DNA of 40,498 bases from Bacteroidales bacterium (GTDB taxonomy: Bacteria; Bacteroidota; Bacteroidia; Bacteroidales; UBA932): assembly GCA_017560625.1 (NCBI GenBank), contig JAFZEP010000031.1:1-40498 (forward strand), written 5' to 3'. Shown piece after piece: positions 1 to 9,336 of the stretch; position 1 is the stretch's first letter; the number at the start of each line of letters is the position of its first letter. Both the position numbers and the translations under genes were made by a program. The notes beneath the pieces were generated by a model, which worked only from the letters and a program-made list of their open reading frames with translations, searched no databases and was not told the DNA's origin.

Positions 1-969
<969 letters not shown>

Positions 970-971
970 CA

Positions 972-2123
972 TTATTTGAAAAGGAGTGGAGCGAATGTGT
1001 TGAGGTAGAGTCTCCAGTTAGCCCATACGTGGCCACCTTCGCTTACGAAATATGTATGCTCAAGACCGTTTGCTGTGAGTGCGCCGTCGAGTTCGTTAGC
1101 GTTCTCGAAGAGGAAGTCTGTGTTACCGCAAGCAAGCCAGTAAAGCTTGTAGCCTGCCTTCTTGATACCCTGGAGCTGAGCGTCAAGCTCTGGAGTTCTC
1201 TGAGCACCCATTGAAAGAGGGCAGATGTAGTCGAAGAGATGTGGATACATGCCTGAAGCAGAGATAGTGTGACCACCACCCATAGAAAGACCTGCGATCG
1301 CTCTGTGTGACTTCTTGGCAACTACGCGGAAGTTCTTCTCGATGAAAGGAACGATCTCCTCGCAAAGGCTCTTTACATAGTTGTTGCGAGTTGAAGGATC
1401 TCTCCAGTCCATTTCAGCGTTTGGAAGACCGTAAGTCTGAGCAGCCTGCTGGTTGCCGTTACCGTTTGGCATAACAACGATCATAGGCTTGCAAAGACCC
1501 TTCTCGATAAGGTTGTCGAGGATCTGTGCTGTGCGGCCCATTGATGACCAAGCCTCCTCGTCTCCACCTGCTCCGTGAAGGAGGTAAAGAACAGGGTACT
1601 TAGCCTTAGGGTTAGCCTCATATCCGTAAGGAGTGTAGACAGTGAGACGACGGTTGATGCCGAGGATCTTGCTGTCATACCAAGGATGGCTGATTGTACC
1701 TCTCTGGTTAGCTGGCTTGTAGTTCTCAGTGCGCTCGCCGTCCACGAGGAGCATGTTGAGGAAACGTGAGCCGTCACGCTGAACCATTACGTTCTGAGGG
1801 TCGTTTACTGACACGCCGTCAGCGATGAAGTTGTAAGTGTAGATCTCTGGCTCTGGGAGTGGAATAGTAACTTCCCAAACGTTGTTCTCGCCACGTACCA
1901 TGTCGATAGAACCGCCCCAAGGGTTTGGCATCCATGAACCGCTGAGTTTTACTACAGTAGCGTAATCAGCTTTAAGTCTGAAAGTTACGCTGTCATTCTG
2001 AATCTCTGGTGAAACGATTGGTTTCTGTCTGCCGAAGCCGAACGAGAAGTTCGCAAGCTCCTGTGCTGACAATGCGCTGATAGACATAGCTACAGCTGCA
2101 AGTACAGTAAAGAATTTTTTCAT
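972..2123 (-). CDS. Exported CE1-type esterase with N-terminal CBM48-like domain
   Basis: This 383-residue protein has a signal peptide (residues 1-20, ending ALSAQ), an N-terminal E-set/CBM48-like domain (about 30-130) and an esterase D-type alpha/beta hydrolase domain. The expected catalytic triad is visible: Ser280 in GLSMGG, Asp336 in CGNTDF and His365 in EGGHVW. The oxyanion strand is YLLHGAGGDEEAW (about 180-192). This layout is that of Bacteroidales CE1 esterases that cleave feruloyl or acetyl groups from xylan-type glycans, but the substrate here is inferred from family and operon only. It lies 35 bp downstream of the lipoprotein esterase and 49 bp upstream of a close paralogue, in the same direction as SusC/SusD. 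Confidence 0.88.
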   Translation of the reverse strand: MKKFFTVLAAVAMSISALSAQELANFSFGFGRQKPIVSPEIQNDSVTFRLKADYATVVKLSGSWMPNPWGGSIDMVRGENNVWEVTIPLPEPEIYTYNFIADGVSVNDPQNVMVQRDGSRFLNMLLVDGERTENYKPANQRGTISHPWYDSKILGINRRLTVYTPYGYEANPKAKYPVLYLLHGAGGDEEAWSSMGRTAQILDNLIEKGLCKPMIVVMPNGNGNQQAAQTYGLPNAEMDWRDPSTRNNYVKSLCEEIVPFIEKNFRVVAKKSHRAIAGLSMGGGHTISASGMYPHLFDYICPLSMGAQRTPELDAQLQGIKKAGYKLYWLACGNTDFLFENANELDGALTANGLEHTYFVSEGGHVWANWRLYLNTFAPLLFK

Positions 2124-2158
2124 GTTAGTGTTATTTAATTGGTTTATAATTATTTGTA

Positions 2159-3271
2159 TTAGTCTTTAAAAGTCTCACCGCATTTCTTGAGGACCTTTGG
2201 AAGGCATTCCTGCCAGAACTTCCAGTCGTGTGTTCCGTCACGGGTGATGAAATCATGGGCAATGCCCTTGCTGACAAGATGATTGTGGAACTCTGTATTG
2301 TCTGTCAGTGGAGTTGTGTAGTCATGAATACCAGTCTCGATTGTTATGACCGGAAGGGTTGCAAGATCAGCGTTTGTCGCCAGGTCATAGAGGCTAGGGT
2401 AACCCCATCCCATGTTTACAGCCGGGCTGCATGCATATGCGCAGCAGAACTTATCCGGCTCGCCCAGACCATAATACAGTGTTCCATATCCTCCCATTGA
2501 AAGACCTGCGACTGCTCTTGAATATTTGTCAGTCTTGACGTTGTATTCCTTTTCGATTGCAGGAACCAGCTCCTCAAAGAAGTATCTCTTGTAATTTCCC
2601 TGGTAGCCGTCAATATAGAATGTGGTGAGAGCGTCTGGGCATACTACAATCATCTGCTTGCCTCCCTTGCTCTCATAATCCTTGGCGATCTTTGCAAGAT
2701 TTCCCTTGTCAAGCCATGCGTTGTTCTCGTCTCCGTAGCCGTGGAGCAGATACAATACAGGGAATGATTCTCCAGTTCCGTAGTCTTTAGGAAGATAGAT
2801 CGAATATTTCATCTCGCGCTTCATCTGAGCACTGTTTACAGAGCGGTTTCTGATTACAGTGCCGACGAAACTCTTGAATTCTATCTGGCCCTGGAATTTG
2901 AATCTGAATTCTTCATTTCTGCTTATGACAGACATGTTGATCGTGTAGGCATTGTTGTCTGCAGTGATCTCTACAGTTCCGCTGCTTACTTTTCTCTCGA
3001 CATATCCAGAGTTGAAACTTACGCTGCTGCCACCGGTTTTGACTTCATATGAGCCTGCTCTAAGCTTCATGTCCGGGTTTGGTACGGAAAGCTTTACAGT
3101 GTATCCGCCTCCGCTCATTGTCATTTCCAGGTTGTATGAACCGTCATCATTGGTGGATGCTGCTGTCTCTACAAGTGTGTCTAATACGATGATCTGCGAC
3201 TTGGGATTGTTTTCTTTCTCGCATGACAAAGCGAGTGCTATCGCAGCAAAAAGGATCAGAAGTTTCTTCAT
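2159..3271 (-). CDS. Lipoprotein CE1-type esterase with a lipoprotein-module N-terminus
   Basis: The start MKKLLILFAAIALALSC carries a lipobox with Cys17 followed by EKEN, a charged stretch that fits surface export of Bacteroidetes lipoproteins. Residues about 45-135 form a beta-rich module unlike the CBM48-type domain of the two sister esterases. It resembles the repeated modules of the lipoprotein at 9337-11319 (LRAGSYEV, then GTVEI...AYTINM, then FQGQI). The hydrolase domain has YLLHGYGDENNAW, Ser258 in GLSMGG, Asp317 in GIHDYTT and His348 in RDGTHDW. It is therefore probably an active outer-membrane esterase acting before or during uptake, while its paralogues act inside. It follows the DUF3823 gene after an 87-bp gap holding two hairpins. 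Confidence 0.85.
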   Translation of the reverse strand: MKKLLILFAAIALALSCEKENNPKSQIIVLDTLVETAASTNDDGSYNLEMTMSGGGYTVKLSVPNPDMKLRAGSYEVKTGGSSVSFNSGYVERKVSSGTVEITADNNAYTINMSVISRNEEFRFKFQGQIEFKSFVGTVIRNRSVNSAQMKREMKYSIYLPKDYGTGESFPVLYLLHGYGDENNAWLDKGNLAKIAKDYESKGGKQMIVVCPDALTTFYIDGYQGNYKRYFFEELVPAIEKEYNVKTDKYSRAVAGLSMGGYGTLYYGLGEPDKFCCAYACSPAVNMGWGYPSLYDLATNADLATLPVITIETGIHDYTTPLTDNTEFHNHLVSKGIAHDFITRDGTHDWKFWQECLPKVLKKCGETFKD

Positions 3272-3290
3272 ATTATGTGGTTATTTAGTT

Positions 3291-3347
3291 CCCTATCACA
3301 GGGTCAGCCGTGATAGGGATTTCAGTGGGTGACCGTAAGTCACCCAC
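3291..3347. other. Two perfect intergenic hairpins between DUF3823 and esterase genes
   Basis: Two separate 9-bp perfect stems lie side by side: 3291-3299 with 3310-3318 (CCCTATCAC / GTGATAGGG) and 3325-3333 with 3339-3347 (GTGGGTGAC / GTCACCCAC). Neither is followed by a T tract in the direction of the operon, so they do not look like intrinsic terminators. They may set RNA stability or lower expression of the esterases relative to SusC/SusD. That role is an inference. Confidence 0.6.
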
Positions 3348-3358
3348 GTTTTGTTTTA

Positions 3359-4141
3359 TTACCATCTGTCGTACAAAACAGCCTCTGAACCGTCGAGCGC
3401 GATGCTGTAGGTCTGAGTGAAGTTGTAACGAGATGCTGAGTTAGCTGAACCGGTTGCAAGAGCAGCGAGTCTCACGTAGTGAACGCGCTCATACTTGAAC
3501 TCAGTTGCATTCTCAGGAGCCTCAGTGCTGATAGCCACCTTTACAGTAGCCTTGCCGTCAGTAAGCTGAACGTTCTGTACATAAGCACCTGCGTCATTCT
3601 TACAGTTGTTGAATGAAGTACCTACGTGGCAGTCAGTGTAGCAGCAGAGACGAACCTCAAGGTTAGGTGTCTGTGTAGGGTCAGTTACCTGTACTGTACA
3701 CTCACCGACGATCTGCTTGTTAGCCTCGTCATAGTAGAACTTCTGATCCTCGAATCTTACGAATGGAGTAACCTCGAAGTTAACTACGTTATCACCCTTC
3801 TTGAGCTCGAACTCCTTAGTGAAAGGATAGTAGTTAGAGTCGTTTGTCTGCATACGGTATTTACCTGCCCAAACAAGGTTGTTGCAGTATGTTCCGTTAT
3901 TCTTGATGTACCATGTCTGAGCAGCCTCAGAGTCCCATCCAAGTTCAAAAACCTTGAATACACCTGTCTGTGAGCTGTATACCTCTGAAGGCACGAGCTT
4001 ACCAGTCTCTGCATCTACAAACTTTCCTGAAATCTTTGCGTTGTGTTGCTCCTGGTTATCAAGAACGAACCAATCGCAAGAAGTTACAAAGAATGCAGCG
4101 AGAACTGTCATCAATATGTATTTGATATTCTTCATAATCAT
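3359..4141 (-). CDS. DUF3823-type lipoprotein of the SusC/SusD operon
   Basis: The 260-residue protein has a lipoprotein signal (lipobox VTSC, then DWFVLDNQE). It then matches the DUF3823 pattern I know from genes next to SusD: KISGKFVDAETGKLVPSE, a FELGW strand and NLVWAGKYRM, followed by a second beta domain. Such proteins are thought to be surface glycan-binding or accessory proteins of a SusCD complex. The start ATGATTATG has two in-frame ATG codons (4141 and 4135) and I cannot decide between them. It begins 15 bp after the SusD stop, so it is co-transcribed with SusD. There are no enzyme motifs. Confidence 0.8.
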   Translation of the reverse strand: MIMKNIKYILMTVLAAFFVTSCDWFVLDNQEQHNAKISGKFVDAETGKLVPSEVYSSQTGVFKVFELGWDSEAAQTWYIKNNGTYCNNLVWAGKYRMQTNDSNYYPFTKEFELKKGDNVVNFEVTPFVRFEDQKFYYDEANKQIVGECTVQVTDPTQTPNLEVRLCCYTDCHVGTSFNNCKNDAGAYVQNVQLTDGKATVKVAISTEAPENATEFKYERVHYVRLAALATGSANSASRYNFTQTYSIALDGSEAVLYDRW

Positions 4142-4156
4142 AATAATGTTTAAAAA

Positions 4157-6100
4157 TTAGAGCTGACTTGGATTAGGAACCAACTTGTTCTTGTCGTAGT
4201 TTGGAATACCGCCGTAGTAGTTCTTTGGCTGGAGTTCGTATGCTACTGGAAGTCTGTCAGTGTCATCAGCAAACATGTTTGCACGTACATAGATATACTG
4301 AGCCTTGCCGCTGCGTACATCAGCTACAGGGATGATGGCATGTCTTCTAGCCTCCTTTACTCCTGCAGGATGGTTTGGACGGTAGAACTCACGACGACGA
4401 TGGAGAGTCATGGCTCTGTCATCCTCGAAAGCAAGCTCGAGACGGCGCTCCTTGAGAACGTTCTCAAGAGTTGCGTCGATCTGATCGTGGAAGAATGCTC
4501 TTCTACGGATAGCGTTGAGATGCTTCTTAGCATCACCAGCGTTTGCACCGTTCTTCTCTACCTGAGCCTCGCAGTAGTTGAGAAGGATCTCAGTGTAGCG
4601 GATGTCATACCAAGGGTTAGTAGAATACTGCTTAGCACCAGCTGGGTCGAGATACTTGCGGATACCGAAACCAGTTGAATACCAGCTACCGTCGTTTGCA
4701 TGACCGAGCTTGTTGAATCCTGAGTAGTTGTCACCGTTAGATGCACCGTACATGTAGTACTTCTTGCTGCCTGCAGTCACATAATCCTTCTCAGAGTCGC
4801 AGATAAGGAGCTCATCACCCCAGATACCGCCCTGGATAACGATGTCTACGCCACGGAAGTTGATACCAGGATAGATTACCCATGCCTGGAAACGAGCGTC
4901 CTTCTTAGCGAAGAGGTCACCCATGTTTGAATAACCCTTATAGTCGATCTTTGAAGCCTCTGAAGAGTTTGCGTAAACCTGTGCGAGCCAGTTTGTCTCA
5001 ACACCGTCCTGACGAGTAGCGAGTGTGCCGTCTACAGCACCGTTGCTTGAATCGTAGTATGGATAAAGGTCAGCAAGGTCAGCATTTACGTTGTAGCAAC
5101 CCCATTTCCAAACACCCACTGCCTCAGAGAACTTAGCCTGCATAGGCGAGTTGTTCCAGTCGAATGCATTAGATGCTGAAGGAGTACCGTTGTTGTATGA
5201 GCGACCGAAGATCCACTCCTCATCATGCTTAGCAAGGAAGAGGTCTGAGAGACCAGTGATAGCTGCATCAAGAGAAGCAGGCTCTGCATTGTAGAGAGAG
5301 AATCTGCCAGAGTTGATGATCTCCTCAGAAGCCTCGATACACTGCTGGTAGTAGTCATTAGCATAAGAAGCCTCCATATAAGTGAGTCCCTTCTGAACTG
5401 GCTCATATGAATTGTCGATAGCAGCGTTCTGCCAGTACTTACTTACTGAAGCAGCATAGAGGGCAGCGCGTGACTTAAGACCGAGAGCGGCCCACTTGTC
5501 AGCTCTGTAAGCTCCGTCAGTTCTTGTCTCAGGGAGAAGCTTAGCTACCTCAGTGAGCTCAGAGAGAACGAAATCCCATGTCTCCTTCTCAGTGCTTCTT
5601 GGCACGTAGAGACCTGCATTCTCACCACCGTCATACTTGTCATCAAGCGGCTCAGTGATGATTGGAACTCCACCGTATGCTCTTACCATACCGAAGTAGT
5701 AGTAAGCTCTTACGAATCTAGCCTCAGCAATATAAGTGTCGCGAAGAGTCTCGCTGATCTTACCTGCCTGATATGAGCTCTCAACAATCTTGATAAGGTT
5801 GTTGACGTCACGCATTGTAGTATAGTTCCAGAACGAAGGAGTACTGTTGCCGATTCCTCCGCCGTGAGTGTCGACAGCATTGTCGGTGTTCTTGTCACCG
5901 TTTGCAAATGCTCCCATCGGGATAGATGCATAGACAGAAGCCATCATTCTTGAAAGACCTGCCTCTGACTCTGCAAGGTAGTCACCTGACAGCTTTGACT
6001 TGTCACCCTCGAGGTTGTCGAACAAAGCCTCGCAAGAAGTGAAGTTAAGCGCAAGTGCGGCTATAGTTATAAGTGATAAAATCTTTTTCATTGAAATCAT
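4157..6100 (-). CDS. SusD/RagB-family outer-membrane glycan-binding lipoprotein
   Basis: This 647-residue lipoprotein has its lipobox at LNFTSC. The SusD fold is visible in the N-terminal TPR-like helices (YIAEARFVRAYYYFGMVRAY, PLDDKYDGG), the central region and the C-terminal part WYDIRYTEILLNYCEAQ with LNAIRRRAF and VLKERRLELAFEDDR, the last being a hallmark of SusD-like proteins. It sits 3 bp after the SusC stop, the usual arrangement, and forms the lid of the SusC channel. ATG codons exist at 6100 and 6091, and the second gives the more usual MKK start. The glycan bound cannot be read from the sequence. Confidence 0.95.
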   Translation of the reverse strand: MISMKKILSLITIAALALNFTSCEALFDNLEGDKSKLSGDYLAESEAGLSRMMASVYASIPMGAFANGDKNTDNAVDTHGGGIGNSTPSFWNYTTMRDVNNLIKIVESSYQAGKISETLRDTYIAEARFVRAYYYFGMVRAYGGVPIITEPLDDKYDGGENAGLYVPRSTEKETWDFVLSELTEVAKLLPETRTDGAYRADKWAALGLKSRAALYAASVSKYWQNAAIDNSYEPVQKGLTYMEASYANDYYQQCIEASEEIINSGRFSLYNAEPASLDAAITGLSDLFLAKHDEEWIFGRSYNNGTPSASNAFDWNNSPMQAKFSEAVGVWKWGCYNVNADLADLYPYYDSSNGAVDGTLATRQDGVETNWLAQVYANSSEASKIDYKGYSNMGDLFAKKDARFQAWVIYPGINFRGVDIVIQGGIWGDELLICDSEKDYVTAGSKKYYMYGASNGDNYSGFNKLGHANDGSWYSTGFGIRKYLDPAGAKQYSTNPWYDIRYTEILLNYCEAQVEKNGANAGDAKKHLNAIRRRAFFHDQIDATLENVLKERRLELAFEDDRAMTLHRRREFYRPNHPAGVKEARRHAIIPVADVRSGKAQYIYVRANMFADDTDRLPVAYELQPKNYYGGIPNYDKNKLVPNPSQL

Positions 6101-6103
6101 GGA

Positions 6104-9100
6104 TTAGAAGTTCAAGTTAAGACCGAAGCTGAATGTTCTCATGAGTGGGTAACCACCGGCATTCATGTAAACGCTGTCGTTTCTCTCAGGGTCATAAGCC
6201 TTGAGGATGTCGTTACAGATTGTGAAGAGGTTAGTACCACTAGCATAGATACGGAGAGACTTCACATGAATAGCGTTAGTCCACTTTGCAGGGAGAGTCC
6301 AACCGATCTCAGCACTCTTAAGGCGGAAGAATGTCGCGTTAAGATAGTTGTAAGGCTGGTTTACACGGTAAGTAGAGTTTGAAGAACCGTCGTATCCACC
6401 TGTTGCCTTCGCGATTGCAGGGAAGTAACCTGCAGTCCACTCTGAGTTAGGGTTGAATGGATCTGTAAATCCAGCTGCGAGGGTGTAGTGATCCATGTAT
6501 GTCTCATAGAATGTAGGGAAGAAACCGTAACCGTATGCACCTGAGAGAGATGCTGTCTTGTGTACGAGAGCTGAACCTGCGAAGTTCAAGCTGATGTCAA
6601 ATCCCTTGTAGCGACCTGAGAAGATGAGACCGAACTGGAGAGGAGCATTTCCTTCACCCCATGTGTAATACATATCGTTACTGTTGATCACACCGTCACC
6701 GTTGCGGTCCTCGATCTTGTACATACCAGGAAGGAGGTCGTTCATACCGGCAGTTGTGTTGTGGAGAACTGGGTGTGAAGTGATGTCGTTCCAACCTGTG
6801 AACTGTGTGCCGTCCTCCCAATGATAGAGAGAGCCAGAGCGTGCGTTTGACCATCTGCCTGTCCAGTGGTTCTGGTAGTAGTTCTGTGAAGATGAGTACA
6901 TTGCAGTCTTGTCAGACTCCTGGTAAGTTGTACGTGATCTTGAGAATGTACCGGTTGCTGCGATTCTGTACCAGAAATCACCGATGTTGTTCTGGTGAGA
7001 GATCTGGATATCGATACCCACGTTCTCAGAAGCGTTGAGGTTCTGCTGAGGGAGTGAGAGACCGTAGAAGTCAGGAACTGTAGTTGTAGCTGTGCCGGCG
7101 ATACCTGAAGTTCTTCTCCAGAACCAGTCGATCGAACCGCCGAACTTACCGCGCCACATATCCCAGTCGATACCGAAGTCCATTGAGCGTACGTCAGCCC
7201 ATGAAAGGAGAGTCTCAGCTACAGAGTGGCTGGCGTAACCGTTAAGGAGCTTGCCGTCCTCGAATACGTATGAACCGTTCTGAGTATAACCGAGCTGCCA
7301 TGCATAAGCGCCACCCTGAGGTGAACCCATCAGACCGTCTGACCAACGGAACTTGAGGTTGTTGAACCAAGGCATTGCCTTCTTGAACCACTCCTCCTCA
7401 GAAATACGGTAACCGAGAGAGTATGCAGGGAAGAATCCCCAACGATAACCAGGAGCATAGAGGTATGTACCGTCGTAACGACCTGAGAAGTCTACGAGAT
7501 ACTTGCCCTTATAGTCGTAGCTTGCGCGGAAGATGTAGCCGGCCTTTGCATTGTCGCTGCGTGAACCGCTGTTAGTCTGTGTAGAAGCATCAGCCTGATC
7601 GAGAACGTCGTGAGTGAAGAAGTCACCGTACTCACGGTAGCCGCGGATGTTGTTAGATGTGTTCTTTGTTGCCTCAGCAGCAAAAGTAGCACCTACATTG
7701 TGGTCACCGAATCTTCTGTTATAGTTAGCCTGAACGCGGCCGTAGAAAGTCTGTCTTGTGTTCCAAGACTCTGAGTATGTGTTTGCCTCAGCATTTGCAC
7801 CAGTCTGTACGTCTGTCTGATAGTCGTAGAGGTAGAGGAGCTTAGTGAGGTCGTCCTGTCTGTAGTTGTTGAAGTCGTAAGCACCTGAAGCAGAGAGAGT
7901 GAATCCCTTGAACCACTTAGGCTCGTACTTCACTTCGAGGTTGTTACGGATAGCGAGGTTGCGGTTGTCGCTGTAACCTACTGCGTCTCTATCTGTAATT
8001 GCGAGAGGGTTTCTGTTCTCTGAATCAGGAAGAGCAGAATAGTGATCAGGGTTGCCAAGAACGTGAGCAGGGATAGTTCTGTCAGCGTTAGTAGTGTAGT
8101 ACCAGATGTTCTGGTTAGTTACACCTGCCATACCCTCGAGCTTAGAATACATGAGCGATGTCTGGAACATAGCTGTCAACTCAGGAGTGATCTTTGAAGT
8201 CACGTTAGCGTTGAAGCTGAGACGGTCGTTGTTCATGTTGTCCATTGTAAGGATAGAGTTATCCTCTGTGTAGTTACCACTGATGTAGTACTGAGTCTGC
8301 TGGTTACCACCGCGAACTGAGAGGTTGTGAGTCATGTTGAACGCATAGTCCTTCATAACTACGTCGTACCAGTCTGTGTCAACGTAACCTTCCTCACCAT
8401 TAATATAATGCTGGATGTACTCCTCTGAGAACTTCGCACCCTGACGAGAGTTGATACGCATCTCGTTCTCGAGTCTCATGTAAGTAACGATGTCAACCTG
8501 ATCAGGTCTTGATGTAGGAACACCGAATGAGAAGTTGTTAGAGTAGTTTACAGTCGGCTTGCCGATCTGACCCTTCTTGGTTGTAACGAGGATAACACCG
8601 TTTGATGCCTCGAGACCGTAGATAGCTGCAGAAGCATCCTTGAGAACTGTAATGCTCTCGATGTCCTCTGGGTTGAGCTGTGCGAGCGCAGCAGAACCGT
8701 TCTCATCCATCCAGTATCCCCAGTCACCGTTACGAGCCTGTGCAGTACGTGCAACACCGTCGATGATCACGAGTGGGCTACCGAAACCACGGAGGCTGAG
8801 GTCTGTATCGAATGTACCTGGCTTACCTGACTTCTGGCGGATCTGGAGACCAGGAACCTTACCCTGGAGAGATGCCACGAGGTTAGTCTGCTTTGTAGAA
8901 ACGATATCTTCGCTCTTTACGGTAGCGATCGCAGATGTGAGTGAAGACTTCTTCTGCTGACCGTAACCTACAACGACAGTCTCTTCGAGCTGCTCGCTGT
9001 CGACTTCGAGCTCTACATTGATCTTAGCTCTTGTTCCTACTGTAACTTCAACTGTACGGTAACCGATGAAAGATACAACGAGAACATCTGTATCCTTAAG

Positions 9101-9283
9101 AGATTCGAACTTGACGATACCGTCGATGTCAGTCATCTCTCCTTTAGTTGTGCCTTTAATAAGGACGCTGGCTCCTGGGACAGGACCTACGTCATCTTTA
9201 ACTGTAACTGTCACATTCTGCTGAGCGAATGCCGAAGTCACGTAAAGAATTGCCAATAGGCAGACAGTTAATAATTTTTTCAT
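6104..9283 (-). CDS. SusC/RagA-family TonB-dependent glycan transporter
   Basis: This 1059-residue outer-membrane protein has a signal peptide (residues 1-20, ending SAFAQ) and a carboxypeptidase-D regulatory-like domain (about 22-95, with GTTKGEMTDIDG). The TonB-box region EETVVVGYG (about 101-108) follows, then the plug with LRGFGSPLVIIDG and the SusC signature LKDASAAIYG (about 215-223), and then the 22-strand barrel. It ends in the barrel-type LNLNF. It imports oligosaccharides across the outer membrane together with the SusD protein 3 bp downstream. No extra N-terminal STN domain is present, so control by a SusC-coupled anti-sigma factor is unlikely. This fits the neighbouring hybrid two-component regulator. 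Confidence 0.96.
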   Translation of the reverse strand: MKKLLTVCLLAILYVTSAFAQQNVTVTVKDDVGPVPGASVLIKGTTKGEMTDIDGIVKFESLKDTDVLVVSFIGYRTVEVTVGTRAKINVELEVDSEQLEETVVVGYGQQKKSSLTSAIATVKSEDIVSTKQTNLVASLQGKVPGLQIRQKSGKPGTFDTDLSLRGFGSPLVIIDGVARTAQARNGDWGYWMDENGSAALAQLNPEDIESITVLKDASAAIYGLEASNGVILVTTKKGQIGKPTVNYSNNFSFGVPTSRPDQVDIVTYMRLENEMRINSRQGAKFSEEYIQHYINGEEGYVDTDWYDVVMKDYAFNMTHNLSVRGGNQQTQYYISGNYTEDNSILTMDNMNNDRLSFNANVTSKITPELTAMFQTSLMYSKLEGMAGVTNQNIWYYTTNADRTIPAHVLGNPDHYSALPDSENRNPLAITDRDAVGYSDNRNLAIRNNLEVKYEPKWFKGFTLSASGAYDFNNYRQDDLTKLLYLYDYQTDVQTGANAEANTYSESWNTRQTFYGRVQANYNRRFGDHNVGATFAAEATKNTSNNIRGYREYGDFFTHDVLDQADASTQTNSGSRSDNAKAGYIFRASYDYKGKYLVDFSGRYDGTYLYAPGYRWGFFPAYSLGYRISEEEWFKKAMPWFNNLKFRWSDGLMGSPQGGAYAWQLGYTQNGSYVFEDGKLLNGYASHSVAETLLSWADVRSMDFGIDWDMWRGKFGGSIDWFWRRTSGIAGTATTTVPDFYGLSLPQQNLNASENVGIDIQISHQNNIGDFWYRIAATGTFSRSRTTYQESDKTAMYSSSQNYYQNHWTGRWSNARSGSLYHWEDGTQFTGWNDITSHPVLHNTTAGMNDLLPGMYKIEDRNGDGVINSNDMYYTWGEGNAPLQFGLIFSGRYKGFDISLNFAGSALVHKTASLSGAYGYGFFPTFYETYMDHYTLAAGFTDPFNPNSEWTAGYFPAIAKATGGYDGSSNSTYRVNQPYNYLNATFFRLKSAEIGWTLPAKWTNAIHVKSLRIYASGTNLFTICNDILKAYDPERNDSVYMNAGGYPLMRTFSFGLNLNF

Positions 9284-9336
9284 TATGTGTTATTATTTAG
9301 CGTTAATATTCAATTTTATTAACCTATAGTGTTAGA

